Source: Bacteroidales bacterium
GTDB taxonomy: Bacteria; Bacteroidota; Bacteroidia; Bacteroidales; F082
NCBI GenBank assembly: GCA_016285355.1
Contig: JAEEQP010000033.1
Coordinates: 1 to 38,403, forward strand
DNA length: 38,403 bases
Direction of reading: 5' to 3'
Numbering within the stretch: position 1 is the first letter of the stretch; each line of letters starts with the position of its first letter. The notes beneath the pieces are model-generated. The model had not been told where the DNA came from, searched no databases, and saw only the letters and a program-made list of their open reading frames with translations. A program made the position numbers and the translations under genes. Below, piece by piece: positions 24,537-31,949 of this stretch.

Positions 24537-26669
24537 TTACAATTTCATCGTCAAACTGATTCTATTTCTATTCACATCAACTTCCAAAACCTTCACGCGA
24601 ACCTTTTGGTTCAAATGCACCACCTCGTTCGGGTCTTTGATGTAGTGGTCGGCCATCTGGCTGATGTGGACGAGTCCATCCTGATGCACGCCGATGTCGA
24701 CAAAAGTGCCGAAGGCGGTGATATTAGTGACGATGCCGTTGAGTGTCATTCCAACACGCAAGTCATTGATGGTGCGGATGTTCTTGTCGAATTCAAAAGC
24801 TTCGAAGTTCTTGCGCGGGTCGCGGCCCGGCTTGTCGAGTTCGGTCAGGATGTCGTTGATGGTCTCCAAACCGAAATCTTGTTCCACGAAGTCGTTGGGC
24901 TTGATTTTAGCGATGAGTTCCTTGTTGCCGATGAGGTCTTTGACCTTTACATTCAGCGACTTGGCCATCTTCTCCACGATGTGGTAGCTCTCTGGGTGAA
25001 CGGCACTTTGGTCCAGCGGGTTGTCACCGTTATGGATGCGCAGGAAGCCGGCACATTGCTCGAAGGCCTTGTCGCCGAGGCGCGACACCTCGTGGAGTTG
25101 CTTGCGGTTCTTGAAGCCGCCATGTTCCTCGCGGTATTGGATGATGTTGGAGGCCATACTTGGGCCAACGCCACTGACATACGATAGCAGTTGTTGGCTG
25201 GCGGTGTTCAATTCCACGCCTACGGCATTCACGCAGCTCTCTACGGTCTGGTCGAGACTCTCACTGAGTTTCTTTTGGTCCACATCATGTTGGTATTGGC
25301 CCACACCGATGCTCTTCGGGTCAATTTTCACCAACTCGGCTAAGGGGTCCATCAGTCGGCGACCGATGCTGACCGCGCCGCGCACGGTAATGTCATAGTC
25401 GGGGAACTCGTCGCGGGCGATTTTCGAGGCGGAATACACCGAAGCACCGCTCTCGCTCACCATCACGGCCATCAGGTCGCGGTCGAACTTGATGCTTCTA
25501 ATAAAATCCTCGGTCTCGCGTCCTGCCGTGCCGTTGCCGATGGCGATGACCTTGATGCGATAGGCATCCACGAGGCTCTTGATTTTGCGCGTCGCGCCCA
25601 CTGTGTCCGACTTAGGCGGATGAGGATAGATGGTCTCGTTGTGCAATAAAGCGCCTGTTTCGCTCAAAACTACCACCTTGCAGCCCGTGCGGAAACCTGG
25701 GTCGATGGCGAGGACGCGTTTCTGTCCCATGGGGGCGGCGAGGAGCAGTTGTTTCAGGTTCTCGGCGAAGACGCGGATGGCGGTCTCGTCGGCCTTCTCC
25801 TTATAATAATTGCGGATCTCGGTTTCGATGCTCGGCTCCAAGAGGCGTTTCCACGAGTCGGCGATGGCTTCACGCACGAGTTCGGAAGAAGCATTGTCGT
25901 TTTTCAGGAAGATGCTTTCCAACGAGCCTAACACGAAGTCGTCGTCCACCTTGATTTTCAGTTTCACCATGCCTTCGTCCTCGGCACGGAACAAAGCCAA
26001 AAGCCTATGCGAGGGCGCCTGCGAGATCGGCTCGCGGAAGTCAAAATATTGTTGGTAGGTCTTGCCTTCCTCTTCTTTGCCCTTGACCAATGTGGAGCTG
26101 ATGTCGCCCTGCATGTGGAAGATTTTGCGGATGCGGTTGCGCCCGTTGATGTTCTCCGATACCCACTCCGCCATGATGTCCTTCGCGCCTTGTAGGGCTT
26201 CCTCCACATCGTTGACGCCTTTGCCCGCATTGACATAGCGCGCAGCGAGGCGGTCCACAAAGTCCACATTCTGCGCCATGATTTGTGCTGCAAGGGGCTC
26301 AAGACCTTTCTCGCGAGCAATAGCGGCGCGAGTACGGCGTTTGGGTTTGTAGGGAAGGTACAAATCCTCAACTTCTTGCAAAGTTTTGGCATTCAGTATT
26401 TTCTGTTCCAGTTCGGGCGTAAGTTTCTCCTGCTCGCGGATGGAGACGATGACGCTCTCCTTGCGTTTCTGCAGTTCGGTGAGTTGTTCGAGGCGTTTCT
26501 GTACAGCAGCCACGTTTTCCTCATTCATTGTGCCTGTCATCTCCTTGCGGTAGCGTGCGATGAAGGGGATGGTGGCTCCTTCGTCCAAAAGCCGTATGAC
26601 ATTGCCCACATGATGCACGGCCAAGTTGAGCTCTTGTGCTATTTGTGGGGCGAAATCTATTTTTTCCAT
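24537..26669 (-). CDS. tex: Tex-family RNA-binding transcription accessory protein
   Basis: A 710-residue cytoplasmic nucleic-acid-binding protein of the Tex/Spt6-like family, linked to transcript handling and gene expression. It has the Tex N-terminus with IPFIARYRKEMTG (about 34-46), a YqgF/RNase-H-like domain beginning VLAIDPGFRTGCKV (about 320-333), helix-hairpin-helix motifs (SYVSGVGPSMASNIIQYRE), and a C-terminal S1 domain (GIVTNITAFGTFVDIGVHQD, then LVHISQMAD). Length is in the normal range. It is transcribed away from the HAD hydrolase gene across the 32-bp-period array. Confidence 0.96.
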   Translation of the reverse strand: MEKIDFAPQIAQELNLAVHHVGNVIRLLDEGATIPFIARYRKEMTGTMNEENVAAVQKRLEQLTELQKRKESVIVSIREQEKLTPELEQKILNAKTLQEVEDLYLPYKPKRRTRAAIAREKGLEPLAAQIMAQNVDFVDRLAARYVNAGKGVNDVEEALQGAKDIMAEWVSENINGRNRIRKIFHMQGDISSTLVKGKEEEGKTYQQYFDFREPISQAPSHRLLALFRAEDEGMVKLKIKVDDDFVLGSLESIFLKNDNASSELVREAIADSWKRLLEPSIETEIRNYYKEKADETAIRVFAENLKQLLLAAPMGQKRVLAIDPGFRTGCKVVVLSETGALLHNETIYPHPPKSDTVGATRKIKSLVDAYRIKVIAIGNGTAGRETEDFIRSIKFDRDLMAVMVSESGASVYSASKIARDEFPDYDITVRGAVSIGRRLMDPLAELVKIDPKSIGVGQYQHDVDQKKLSESLDQTVESCVNAVGVELNTASQQLLSYVSGVGPSMASNIIQYREEHGGFKNRKQLHEVSRLGDKAFEQCAGFLRIHNGDNPLDQSAVHPESYHIVEKMAKSLNVKVKDLIGNKELIAKIKPNDFVEQDFGLETINDILTELDKPGRDPRKNFEAFEFDKNIRTINDLRVGMTLNGIVTNITAFGTFVDIGVHQDGLVHISQMADHYIKDPNEVVHLNQKVRVKVLEVDVNRNRISLTMKL

Positions 26670-26691
26670 ATATGCTCAAAATTCGATGCCA

Positions 26692-26720
26692 CAAAAATAC
26701 GCTTTTCTTTGTAAAACAAG
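26692..26720 (-). promoter_or_regulatory. Promoter for tex
   Basis: On the minus strand CTTG/TTG-like element (26717-26720), 17-bp spacer, TATTTTTG (26692-26699), 22 bp before the tex ATG. Confidence 0.55.
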
Positions 26721-26736
26721 GCCAGTTTTGCATTTC

Positions 26737-26832
26737 CATATTTGAATATTGTTTTTCAATTCAATTTTCAATATTGAAATATTGTTTTTGTCGGATTTTC
26801 CATATTTCGATATTGTTTTTGGTTTTTTTATA
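26737..26832. repeat. Three palindromic sites at exact 32-bp spacing
   Basis: CATATTTGAATATTG (26737-26751), CAATATTGAAATATTG (26769-26784) and CATATTTCGATATTG (26801-26815) are near-palindromes whose first bases are exactly 32 bp apart; each is followed by a T5 run. The array fills the tex-HAD intergenic space, ending at the -7 box of the HAD gene. It looks like a set of operators for a dimeric repressor, with phased T-tracts that could bend the DNA. Confidence 0.75.
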
Positions 26833-26838
26833 CCTTTG
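26831..26838 (+). promoter_or_regulatory. -7 box for the HAD hydrolase gene
   Basis: TACCTTTG followed by CCGC, 18 bp before the ATG. The -33 position falls in the third palindrome of the array. Confidence 0.6.
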
Positions 26839-26856
26839 CCGCATAATAAAAGGACT

Positions 26857-27450
26857 ATGATTAAAAACATTATCTTCGACTACGGCGGCGTGCTCCTCGA
26901 CTGGAACCCGCATTATCTGTATGACCCTTATTTCGGCGATGTGGAGAAGGCCGAATGGTTCCTCACGAACATCTGCACCTATGAATGGAACGCCCAACAC
27001 GACAACGGCAAACCCATTGCCGAAGGCACGGCAGAACTCATCGCCGAGCATCCCGAATGGAAGAAAGAAATCGAAATGTATTACGGCGAGTTCATGAAGA
27101 TGATGGGTGGGCAGATTCCTGGCATGGAGGAATACATTAAGCAACTGAAAGAAAAGGGCTTCCGTGTCTTTGGTTTGTCCAACTGGTCGGTGGAGACCTT
27201 CGCCTTGGTGCGGCCTGTCTATCGCATCCTCAACCTCATGGAAGACATGGTGATTTCGGGCGTTGAGCATGTGATGAAGCCCGACCCGAAGATTTTCCAA
27301 CTGGCTTTGCAACGCTTCGGCATCAAGGCAGAGGAGACGGTTTTCATTGATGATAACCCGAAGAATGTGGCGGCGGCAAATGCTTTGGGAATAACGGGGA
27401 TATTGTTTGAGGGGAAAGACAAACTGGAAAGAGCTTTAAACAATTTGTAA
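26857..27450 (+). CDS. HAD-superfamily hydrolase, subfamily IA
   Basis: The 197-residue product is a YihX-like HAD phosphatase or dehalogenase-type hydrolase. Motif I is FDYGGVLLDW, motif II GLSNWS, motif III the lysine of VMKPDPKIF, motif IV FIDDNPKNVAAA. In motif I the second catalytic Asp of the usual DxD is replaced by Gly (D-Y-G), as is typical of this subfamily. The start at 26857 is preferred, because the longer frame runs through the promoter array. Substrate unknown; sugar phosphates are likely from the family. Confidence 0.88.
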   Translation: MIKNIIFDYGGVLLDWNPHYLYDPYFGDVEKAEWFLTNICTYEWNAQHDNGKPIAEGTAELIAEHPEWKKEIEMYYGEFMKMMGGQIPGMEEYIKQLKEKGFRVFGLSNWSVETFALVRPVYRILNLMEDMVISGVEHVMKPDPKIFQLALQRFGIKAEETVFIDDNPKNVAAANALGITGILFEGKDKLERALNNL

Positions 27451-27593
27451 TTATGTCACAAAACCTTCAAAACTTGCAAAACAAAAGAGAAGTGTGGGTG
27501 GCTGCACAACTGTGTTGCCGTCGGAAAGCCGCCGGTTGGCGGACTTTCCCTAAACATGCATAAGTTTTGACGGTTTTGCAGGTTTTGTGATAA
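27451..27593. repeat. Inverted repeat with inner GC hairpin between convergent genes
   Basis: Outer arms at 27451-27482 and about 27561-27593 match in inverted orientation (shared TCACAAAACCT and two CAAAAC words). An inner hairpin pairs GGAAAGCCGCC (27523-27533) with GGCGGACTTTCC (27538-27549, one bulge). The element starts right after the HAD stop codon and ends a few bases before the restored GNAT stop. No transposase is encoded. Confidence 0.75.
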
Positions 27594-27597
27594 AACT

Positions 27598-28217
27598 CTA
27601 ATCATTCAGCAAATCGCGGAACATCAGCCTTGTGCGTAACTTGCGGGGATGGCTTAACCGCTCCGCCTTTTCTTGTTCGTCCTTTGGCGGTTTTGTATAT
27701 AAATCCTCGTCTTTTTCATTGGGGAAAAGAAACACAAAACCATTCTTTTCATAGAAGCCAAGGACATCTTTCCTGTTTTTGCATCAACGATGGCAAACCT
27801 ACATCCTGTTTTATTCGCATCATTGAGGAACCACATCCGAACAAACTCCAATACTTCAGATCCAATCCCCATTCCAGAATATTTGGATGCCACGGCCAAT
27901 CTGCCTATTAGGACACCAGGATAGCGCGTTAGCATCTTCTCTCGCTTTGTGATTCTCCACATTGCTTGACGGCGTGCACTTGGCAAATCATATATACGGA
28001 TGCTGTCGTTTGAAACAGTAAAACAAGCGACAATAGACGTTTTGTCCTCATTCACCCGGAAGCAATACGATTTTCCCATACGATAATAGGTGTAGCGCAA
28101 TGCGTCCTTCGAGAAGAACTCATCCATATCCTTGTCACCACACTCAAAAGGCTGGCATTCTGCAAGAATGTCAGCGGTAAGTACATCAAGAGTACAATTT
28201 TCATCAAGAAACGCCAT
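27598..28217 (-). pseudogene. GNAT acetyltransferase with a frameshift
   Basis: The frame from ATG 28217 encodes a GNAT protein similar to the TacT/AtaT-like toxin group: PFECGDKDMDEFF near the N-terminus and the acetyl-CoA loop LAVASKYSGMGIGSEVLEFV. After IVDAKTG the frame runs on into an unlikely basic tail (stop at 27654). In the next frame the family's C-terminus continues perfectly: DVLGFYEKNGFVFLFPNEKD, then a Lys/Glu/Arg-rich tail and a stop at 27598-27600. A single-base deletion at about 27768-27785 (inside A-runs) explains this. It is either a broken gene, an assembly error or a slippage site. A small partner gene lies 3 bp upstream. Confidence 0.75.
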
Positions 28218-28220
28218 AAC

Positions 28221-28397
28221 TCACAAACTGAGATTCGACCTTTCCAAAATCCTGCACATCGCGATGTAACTCGGATCCTTAGTGATGTCGCGCTTGGGAC
28301 GCTCGTCAAATTCACGCTCCGCCTCATCCGCCATGTCGCGGAAACGACGGGCTGCCTCTCCGTAAAGTGTCGGTATCGCCTTGATTGCTGTTGCCAT
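28221..28397 (-). CDS. Small 58-residue protein paired with the GNAT gene
   Basis: ATG at 28397 opens MATAIKAIPTLYGEAARRF, continuing with a highly charged helix (DMADEAEREFDERPKRD) and ending SNLSL before TGA at 28221. The stop is 3 bp before the GNAT start, so the two are one operon with its own -7 box (28426-28433, minus strand). Size, charge and order suggest the antitoxin or partner of a GNAT toxin-antitoxin module. I cannot assign a family such as DUF1778 with confidence. Confidence 0.6.
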   Translation of the reverse strand: MATAIKAIPTLYGEAARRFRDMADEAEREFDERPKRDITKDPSYIAMCRILERSNLSL

Positions 28398-28425
28398 AGT
28401 TTTCTACTGTTTTTCAATTGCGCTG

Positions 28426-28459
28426 CAAAAATAGTCACATTTTTCGTGTTGATGCCAAA
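28426..28459 (-). promoter_or_regulatory. Promoter for the small protein-GNAT operon
   Basis: On the minus strand TTTG (28456-28459), 22-bp spacer, TATTTTTG (28426-28433), 29 bp before the ATG. Confidence 0.55.
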
Positions 28460-28516
28460 AATCCAACGTTTCTTTGCCATTTTTGCGACTTTTTTCCATT
28501 GCTGTTTGGGGTTTTG

Positions 28517-28548
28517 TTGTTTTCGTGGTGATTTAATTTGTAATTTTG
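28517..28548 (+). promoter_or_regulatory. Promoter for the YD-repeat-like gene
   Basis: TTG at 28517-28519, 21-bp spacer, TAATTTTG at 28541-28548, then 31 bp to the ATG. Confidence 0.55.
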
Positions 28549-28579
28549 CGCAAATTCAAATCATTTAATTCATTATGCA

Positions 28580-29821
28580 ATGAAACGAATTCAAAACATT
28601 CTGTTAATCGTGATAATTGCCTTGTCTGTGACAGCTTTTAGCCAAGAAACGGATTGGGAAAAGGATGATTTACAAGGCAAGGTCAAGAGATACGAGTTGT
28701 TTTCCTATGATTTTGATATAAGCGATTCTATTAACCATGATGAATTTATGAACCGATTCTATCATTGCGATTTTGATGTGGATAGGATGATTCGGTTTGC
28801 CGATAGCATCAAAACAGAAAAAGACTCTTATTACAATACTATTCATGAATACGACTCGTTGGGACAATTCACGAAATTGCATGATGCCCATTATATAAAT
28901 GAATATGATGATTCGGGGCGGATATTAAAAAGGAGTATTGTTGAGGAGGACGTGCCAAAAGACACCATTTTTTTTGAGTATGATGAAGTTGGTCGGCTTG
29001 TGAAAAGAAAATATCGGAATCGTACACATCAATGGAGATATGATTTGGATAGTCGTCTTTTGGAATACATATACAAGGATACTGAAATGGATTCAGTTCT
29101 TATCCTTGAAAAATATGACTATGACAAGGACGGTGTCTTAAAGAAAAAAGAGAGTTTAGATAATAGGAAAGAAGGTAACAGAAGTGGATATTGCGAATAC
29201 GACTCAAAAGGGAATGTCGTTTTTGAAAGGACATATAATTGGGGCACTTTTACCCCTTATTTAGAAAGAACAACAAGTTACCAATACGATAAGAATGACA
29301 GTATAATAAAAGAAACCCGTAAAGAGGTGAAATGGACGAGTTCACTGATTAGCAAGGACACCGTTTGGCAAGAAACGGACTCCACTGGGAAGATGGTTTC
29401 TCGTTATGGCAATACGCTTGCCACGACTAAAGAAAAAAGTAAAATAAGGTGTGAAAGAAGAATTATCCGCAATTCGAAAGGTTTTCCTATTGAAGAAGTA
29501 TTTGAGAAATATGAAGATAAAGCATCGTCCCCTTATTTAATAATCAAGAAGAAATATGATGATAGGGGTAGGGTCGTTGAAGAAGAAAAAACAGACAAGC
29601 ATATTAATCCAGGGCGTTATAAAAGGGTTTGGAAGTATTTTCGAGATACAGGATTCTGGTCATATTATGCTGTTTATTTGGGCGAGAATCTTGAGTTTGA
29701 CCATGAAAGCCTGTTTTTTTATGACGAACACGGAAACTGTATAGCACATATTCAATGGATGCCAACGACACAGAATTGGGAGTATTATTTCAATGTGTTT
29801 CGGTATGAATATTACGAATAA
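28580..29821 (+). CDS. Secreted YD/RHS-repeat-like protein
   Basis: A 413-residue exported protein with a signal peptide (MKRIQNILLIVIIALSVTAFS). The mature part repeats a strand-turn-strand unit of the YD/RHS type about every 20-40 residues: EYDSLGQ, EYDDSGRILKR, EYDEVGRLVKR, DYDKDGVLKKK, EYDSKGNVV, KYDDRGRVVEEE. It lacks the conserved core of toxin-delivering RHS proteins and has no C-terminal toxin domain, so it is a plain extracytoplasmic beta-repeat protein. It ends 1 bp before nnrDE and may drive its transcription. Function unknown. Confidence 0.75.
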   Translation: MKRIQNILLIVIIALSVTAFSQETDWEKDDLQGKVKRYELFSYDFDISDSINHDEFMNRFYHCDFDVDRMIRFADSIKTEKDSYYNTIHEYDSLGQFTKLHDAHYINEYDDSGRILKRSIVEEDVPKDTIFFEYDEVGRLVKRKYRNRTHQWRYDLDSRLLEYIYKDTEMDSVLILEKYDYDKDGVLKKKESLDNRKEGNRSGYCEYDSKGNVVFERTYNWGTFTPYLERTTSYQYDKNDSIIKETRKEVKWTSSLISKDTVWQETDSTGKMVSRYGNTLATTKEKSKIRCERRIIRNSKGFPIEEVFEKYEDKASSPYLIIKKKYDDRGRVVEEEKTDKHINPGRYKRVWKYFRDTGFWSYYAVYLGENLEFDHESLFFYDEHGNCIAHIQWMPTTQNWEYYFNVFRYEYYE

Positions 29822-29822
29822 G

Positions 29823-31331
29823 ATGAAGATATTGTCAGTACAACAAATCCGCGAAGCGGACAAATACACGATAGAAAACGAACCCATCGAGTCCATTGAT
29901 TTGATGGAACGAGCGGCGACCAAGGTCTTCGAGTGGCTCTATCGCCGTGCGCCGCGCGAGAAGACCATCAAGATCTTCTGCGGCATGGGCAACAACGGCG
30001 GCGATGGTCTGGCCGTGGCCCGAATGCTGAACGAGCAAGAGATTGTCCCGCAGGTGTTCATGGTGCGCCACTCCGACCGCATGAGCCACGACTGCGAGGT
30101 GAACTACTACCACCTCGTGAACGAGACCAAGGTACCGATGTTCGACATCCTCACCGAGGACGACTTTCCGAAAGTCGATGCTGACGACGTGGTCGTCGAC
30201 GCCATCTTCGGCTCGGGCCTCAACCGTCCGCCACAAAGCGTGGCTGCCGACTTGATTGCCTACCTCAACCAAACCAAAGCCATCCGTGTGGCTATCGACA
30301 TCCCTTCGGGCCTTTTCGCCGACCAGCCCAGTGCCTTGGGCTTCATCTTCAAGGCCGACTACACGCTTACCTTCCAGTTTCCCAAGCTGGCGTTCCTCTT
30401 CCCCGAAAACGACACTTACGTGGGCCGCTTCGAGGTCTTGGACATCGGCCTGCACCCGCGCTACTGCGAGGAGGTGGAGACACTCAACCTGCTGACCACC
30501 AAGGCGATGGTGAAACCCATTCTGCACAACCGCACGAAATACTCTCACAAAGGCACCTACGGTCATGCATTGCTCATTGCTGGTTCAGAAGGCAAGACAG
30601 GCGCGGCTTTGTTAGGCGCGAAGGCCTGTTTGCGCACGGGCGTTGGCTTGTTGAGCGTCCATCTGCCCAAAGTGGCGCAACTGCCTATACAAACCGCCAT
30701 TCCCGAGGCCATGATTGACGGCGACGAATCCGAAACTTGTTTCACGATGTTCCAGCATTTGGATGCTTTTACCGCTGTTGGAGTTGGTCCAGGTTTGGGC
30801 AAAGCCGACGACACTGTCCGCGCCTTGAAGCGCCTGATACAAGAGGTGCAGGTGCCGCTTGTTATGGATGCCAATGCCTTGAACATCCTCTCCGACAATC
30901 CCACTTGGCTGCCGTTCCTGCCCGCCAAGACCATCCTGACGCCGCATCCCAAGGAGTTTGAACGCTTGGTAGGGAAGACTTCGACCTCGTTCGAGCGACT
31001 TGAGAAACAGCGCGAACTCTCGGTGAAGAACAACCTCATCGTCGTGCTGAAAGGCGCACACACTTCCATCACCTTCCCGAACGGCACCTGTTTTTTCAAC
31101 ACCACAGGCAATCCCGGCATGGCTACGGCAGGCAGCGGCGACGTGTTGACAGGTATTGTCCTCTCGCTTCTTGCGCAACGTTATTCACCTGAAGAGGCTG
31201 CTGTTTTGGGTGTGTATCTCCACGGTCTCGCTGGCGACCTTGCCACCGATGAGATAGGGCAGGAGGCTTTGATTGCTTCTGACATCACTGAGCATATGGG
31301 GAAGGCTTTTGGTATACTAAAAAGCAAATAA
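29823..31331 (+). CDS. nnrDE: Bifunctional NAD(P)H-hydrate epimerase/dehydratase
   Basis: Repairs damaged NADH and NADPH hydrates: the N-terminal YjeF_N domain epimerises the R form, the C-terminal domain dehydrates the S form with ADP or ATP. The 502-residue product starts MKILSVQQIREADKYT, has IFCGMGNNGGDGLAVARML (about 56-74) in the epimerase and, in the kinase-like dehydratase, SHKGTYGHALLIAGS, LTPHPKEFERLVG and GNPGMATAGSGDVLTG (about 430-445). The ATG at 29823 is chosen, because the longer frame overlaps the preceding gene. GC-richer than the gene before it. Confidence 0.95.
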   Translation: MKILSVQQIREADKYTIENEPIESIDLMERAATKVFEWLYRRAPREKTIKIFCGMGNNGGDGLAVARMLNEQEIVPQVFMVRHSDRMSHDCEVNYYHLVNETKVPMFDILTEDDFPKVDADDVVVDAIFGSGLNRPPQSVAADLIAYLNQTKAIRVAIDIPSGLFADQPSALGFIFKADYTLTFQFPKLAFLFPENDTYVGRFEVLDIGLHPRYCEEVETLNLLTTKAMVKPILHNRTKYSHKGTYGHALLIAGSEGKTGAALLGAKACLRTGVGLLSVHLPKVAQLPIQTAIPEAMIDGDESETCFTMFQHLDAFTAVGVGPGLGKADDTVRALKRLIQEVQVPLVMDANALNILSDNPTWLPFLPAKTILTPHPKEFERLVGKTSTSFERLEKQRELSVKNNLIVVLKGAHTSITFPNGTCFFNTTGNPGMATAGSGDVLTGIVLSLLAQRYSPEEAAVLGVYLHGLAGDLATDEIGQEALIASDITEHMGKAFGILKSK

Positions 31332-31342
31332 TATCCAGAAAG

Positions 31343-31374
31343 TTGGCATATATTTTATAAATGTTGTATTTTTG
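31343..31374 (+). promoter_or_regulatory. Promoter for the toxin-antitoxin pair
   Basis: TTG at 31343-31345, 21-bp spacer, TATTTTTG at 31367-31374, then 17 bp to the ATG. Confidence 0.65.
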
Positions 31375-31391
31375 CACTCAAAAACAGCGTT

Positions 31392-31601
31392 ATGTGTACA
31401 GTAACTTTATCATACGATCAAAACAATGCTTTGGCAAGGCGTAAATTGGCGGCTTTGTTAGCCACAGGATTGTTTGTTTGCATGGATAATGATGCTCAAC
31501 CTTCTGTAACAGAAGGGGAGGAAGAGTACCGTAAAGAAGTTGAGGCTTTCTTGAATGCTTCGAAACATAATATGTCTCAAGTTATAGCTCGTTATTTATG
31601 A
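31392..31601 (+). CDS. Antitoxin-like small protein of the PemK pair
   Basis: A 69-residue protein (MCTVTLSYDQNNALARRKLA...) directly before, and overlapping by ATGA with, a PemK/MazF-type toxin. An N-terminal beta strand plus helix could serve as dimer and DNA-binding part, and the acidic C-terminal half (EGEEEYRKEVEAFLNAS) as toxin-wrapping tail. The order and coupling suggest an antitoxin. I do not recognise a named antitoxin family. Confidence 0.65.
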   Translation: MCTVTLSYDQNNALARRKLAALLATGLFVCMDNDAQPSVTEGEEEYRKEVEAFLNASKHNMSQVIARYL

Positions 31602-31939
31602 AATACAGCCAAAGAGACATCGTTGAAGTGAATTTTCTTTTCCCTGACGGCACATTGAAAGTCCATCCCGCAATCATCATTTCCAATGATGGGTTGCAAG
31701 AAGATGAGTTTGGACTGGTCTACTTGGTGTTAATAACGTCCAATTTGGATTTGAATCCTCAATATTCCTATCCATTAAGTAATGAAATGTTGGTGTCGCA
31801 TTCCTTCTCGAAACCAAGTGTAGTCAAATGCCAAATCATTGCTGGATATACAGACCGTGACATTATTCGTCGGTTAGGGGCAGTCAAGCAGGAGTATTTT
31901 GATGAGATTGTTGACAAGGTGATAGAATCCGTGTTTTGA
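31598..31939 (+). CDS. PemK/MazF-like endoribonuclease toxin
   Basis: A 113-residue PemK_toxin-type protein. The SH3-like barrel starts RDIVEVNFLFPDGTLKVHPAIIIS, the region that carries the conserved RPAIIIS-type motif (here HPAIIIS, with His in place of the usual Arg). SKPSVVKCQIIAGYTDRDI matches the second conserved block. MazF-type toxins cut mRNA at short sites to stop growth. It overlaps the small upstream gene by ATGA. The Arg-to-His change is worth noting because that Arg often takes part in catalysis. Confidence 0.8.
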   Translation: MKYSQRDIVEVNFLFPDGTLKVHPAIIISNDGLQEDEFGLVYLVLITSNLDLNPQYSYPLSNEMLVSHSFSKPSVVKCQIIAGYTDRDIIRRLGAVKQEYFDEIVDKVIESVF

Positions 31940-31949
31940 TTTAGGGATA

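Noticed and set aside
26737..26832. Possible small CRISPR array
   Set aside because: Repeats are 15-16 bp palindromes with AT-rich intervals of similar sequence, only three units, and no cas genes.
29835..30566. 243-codon minus-strand frame over nnrDE
   Set aside because: Shadow of the GC-richer nnrDE coding strand.
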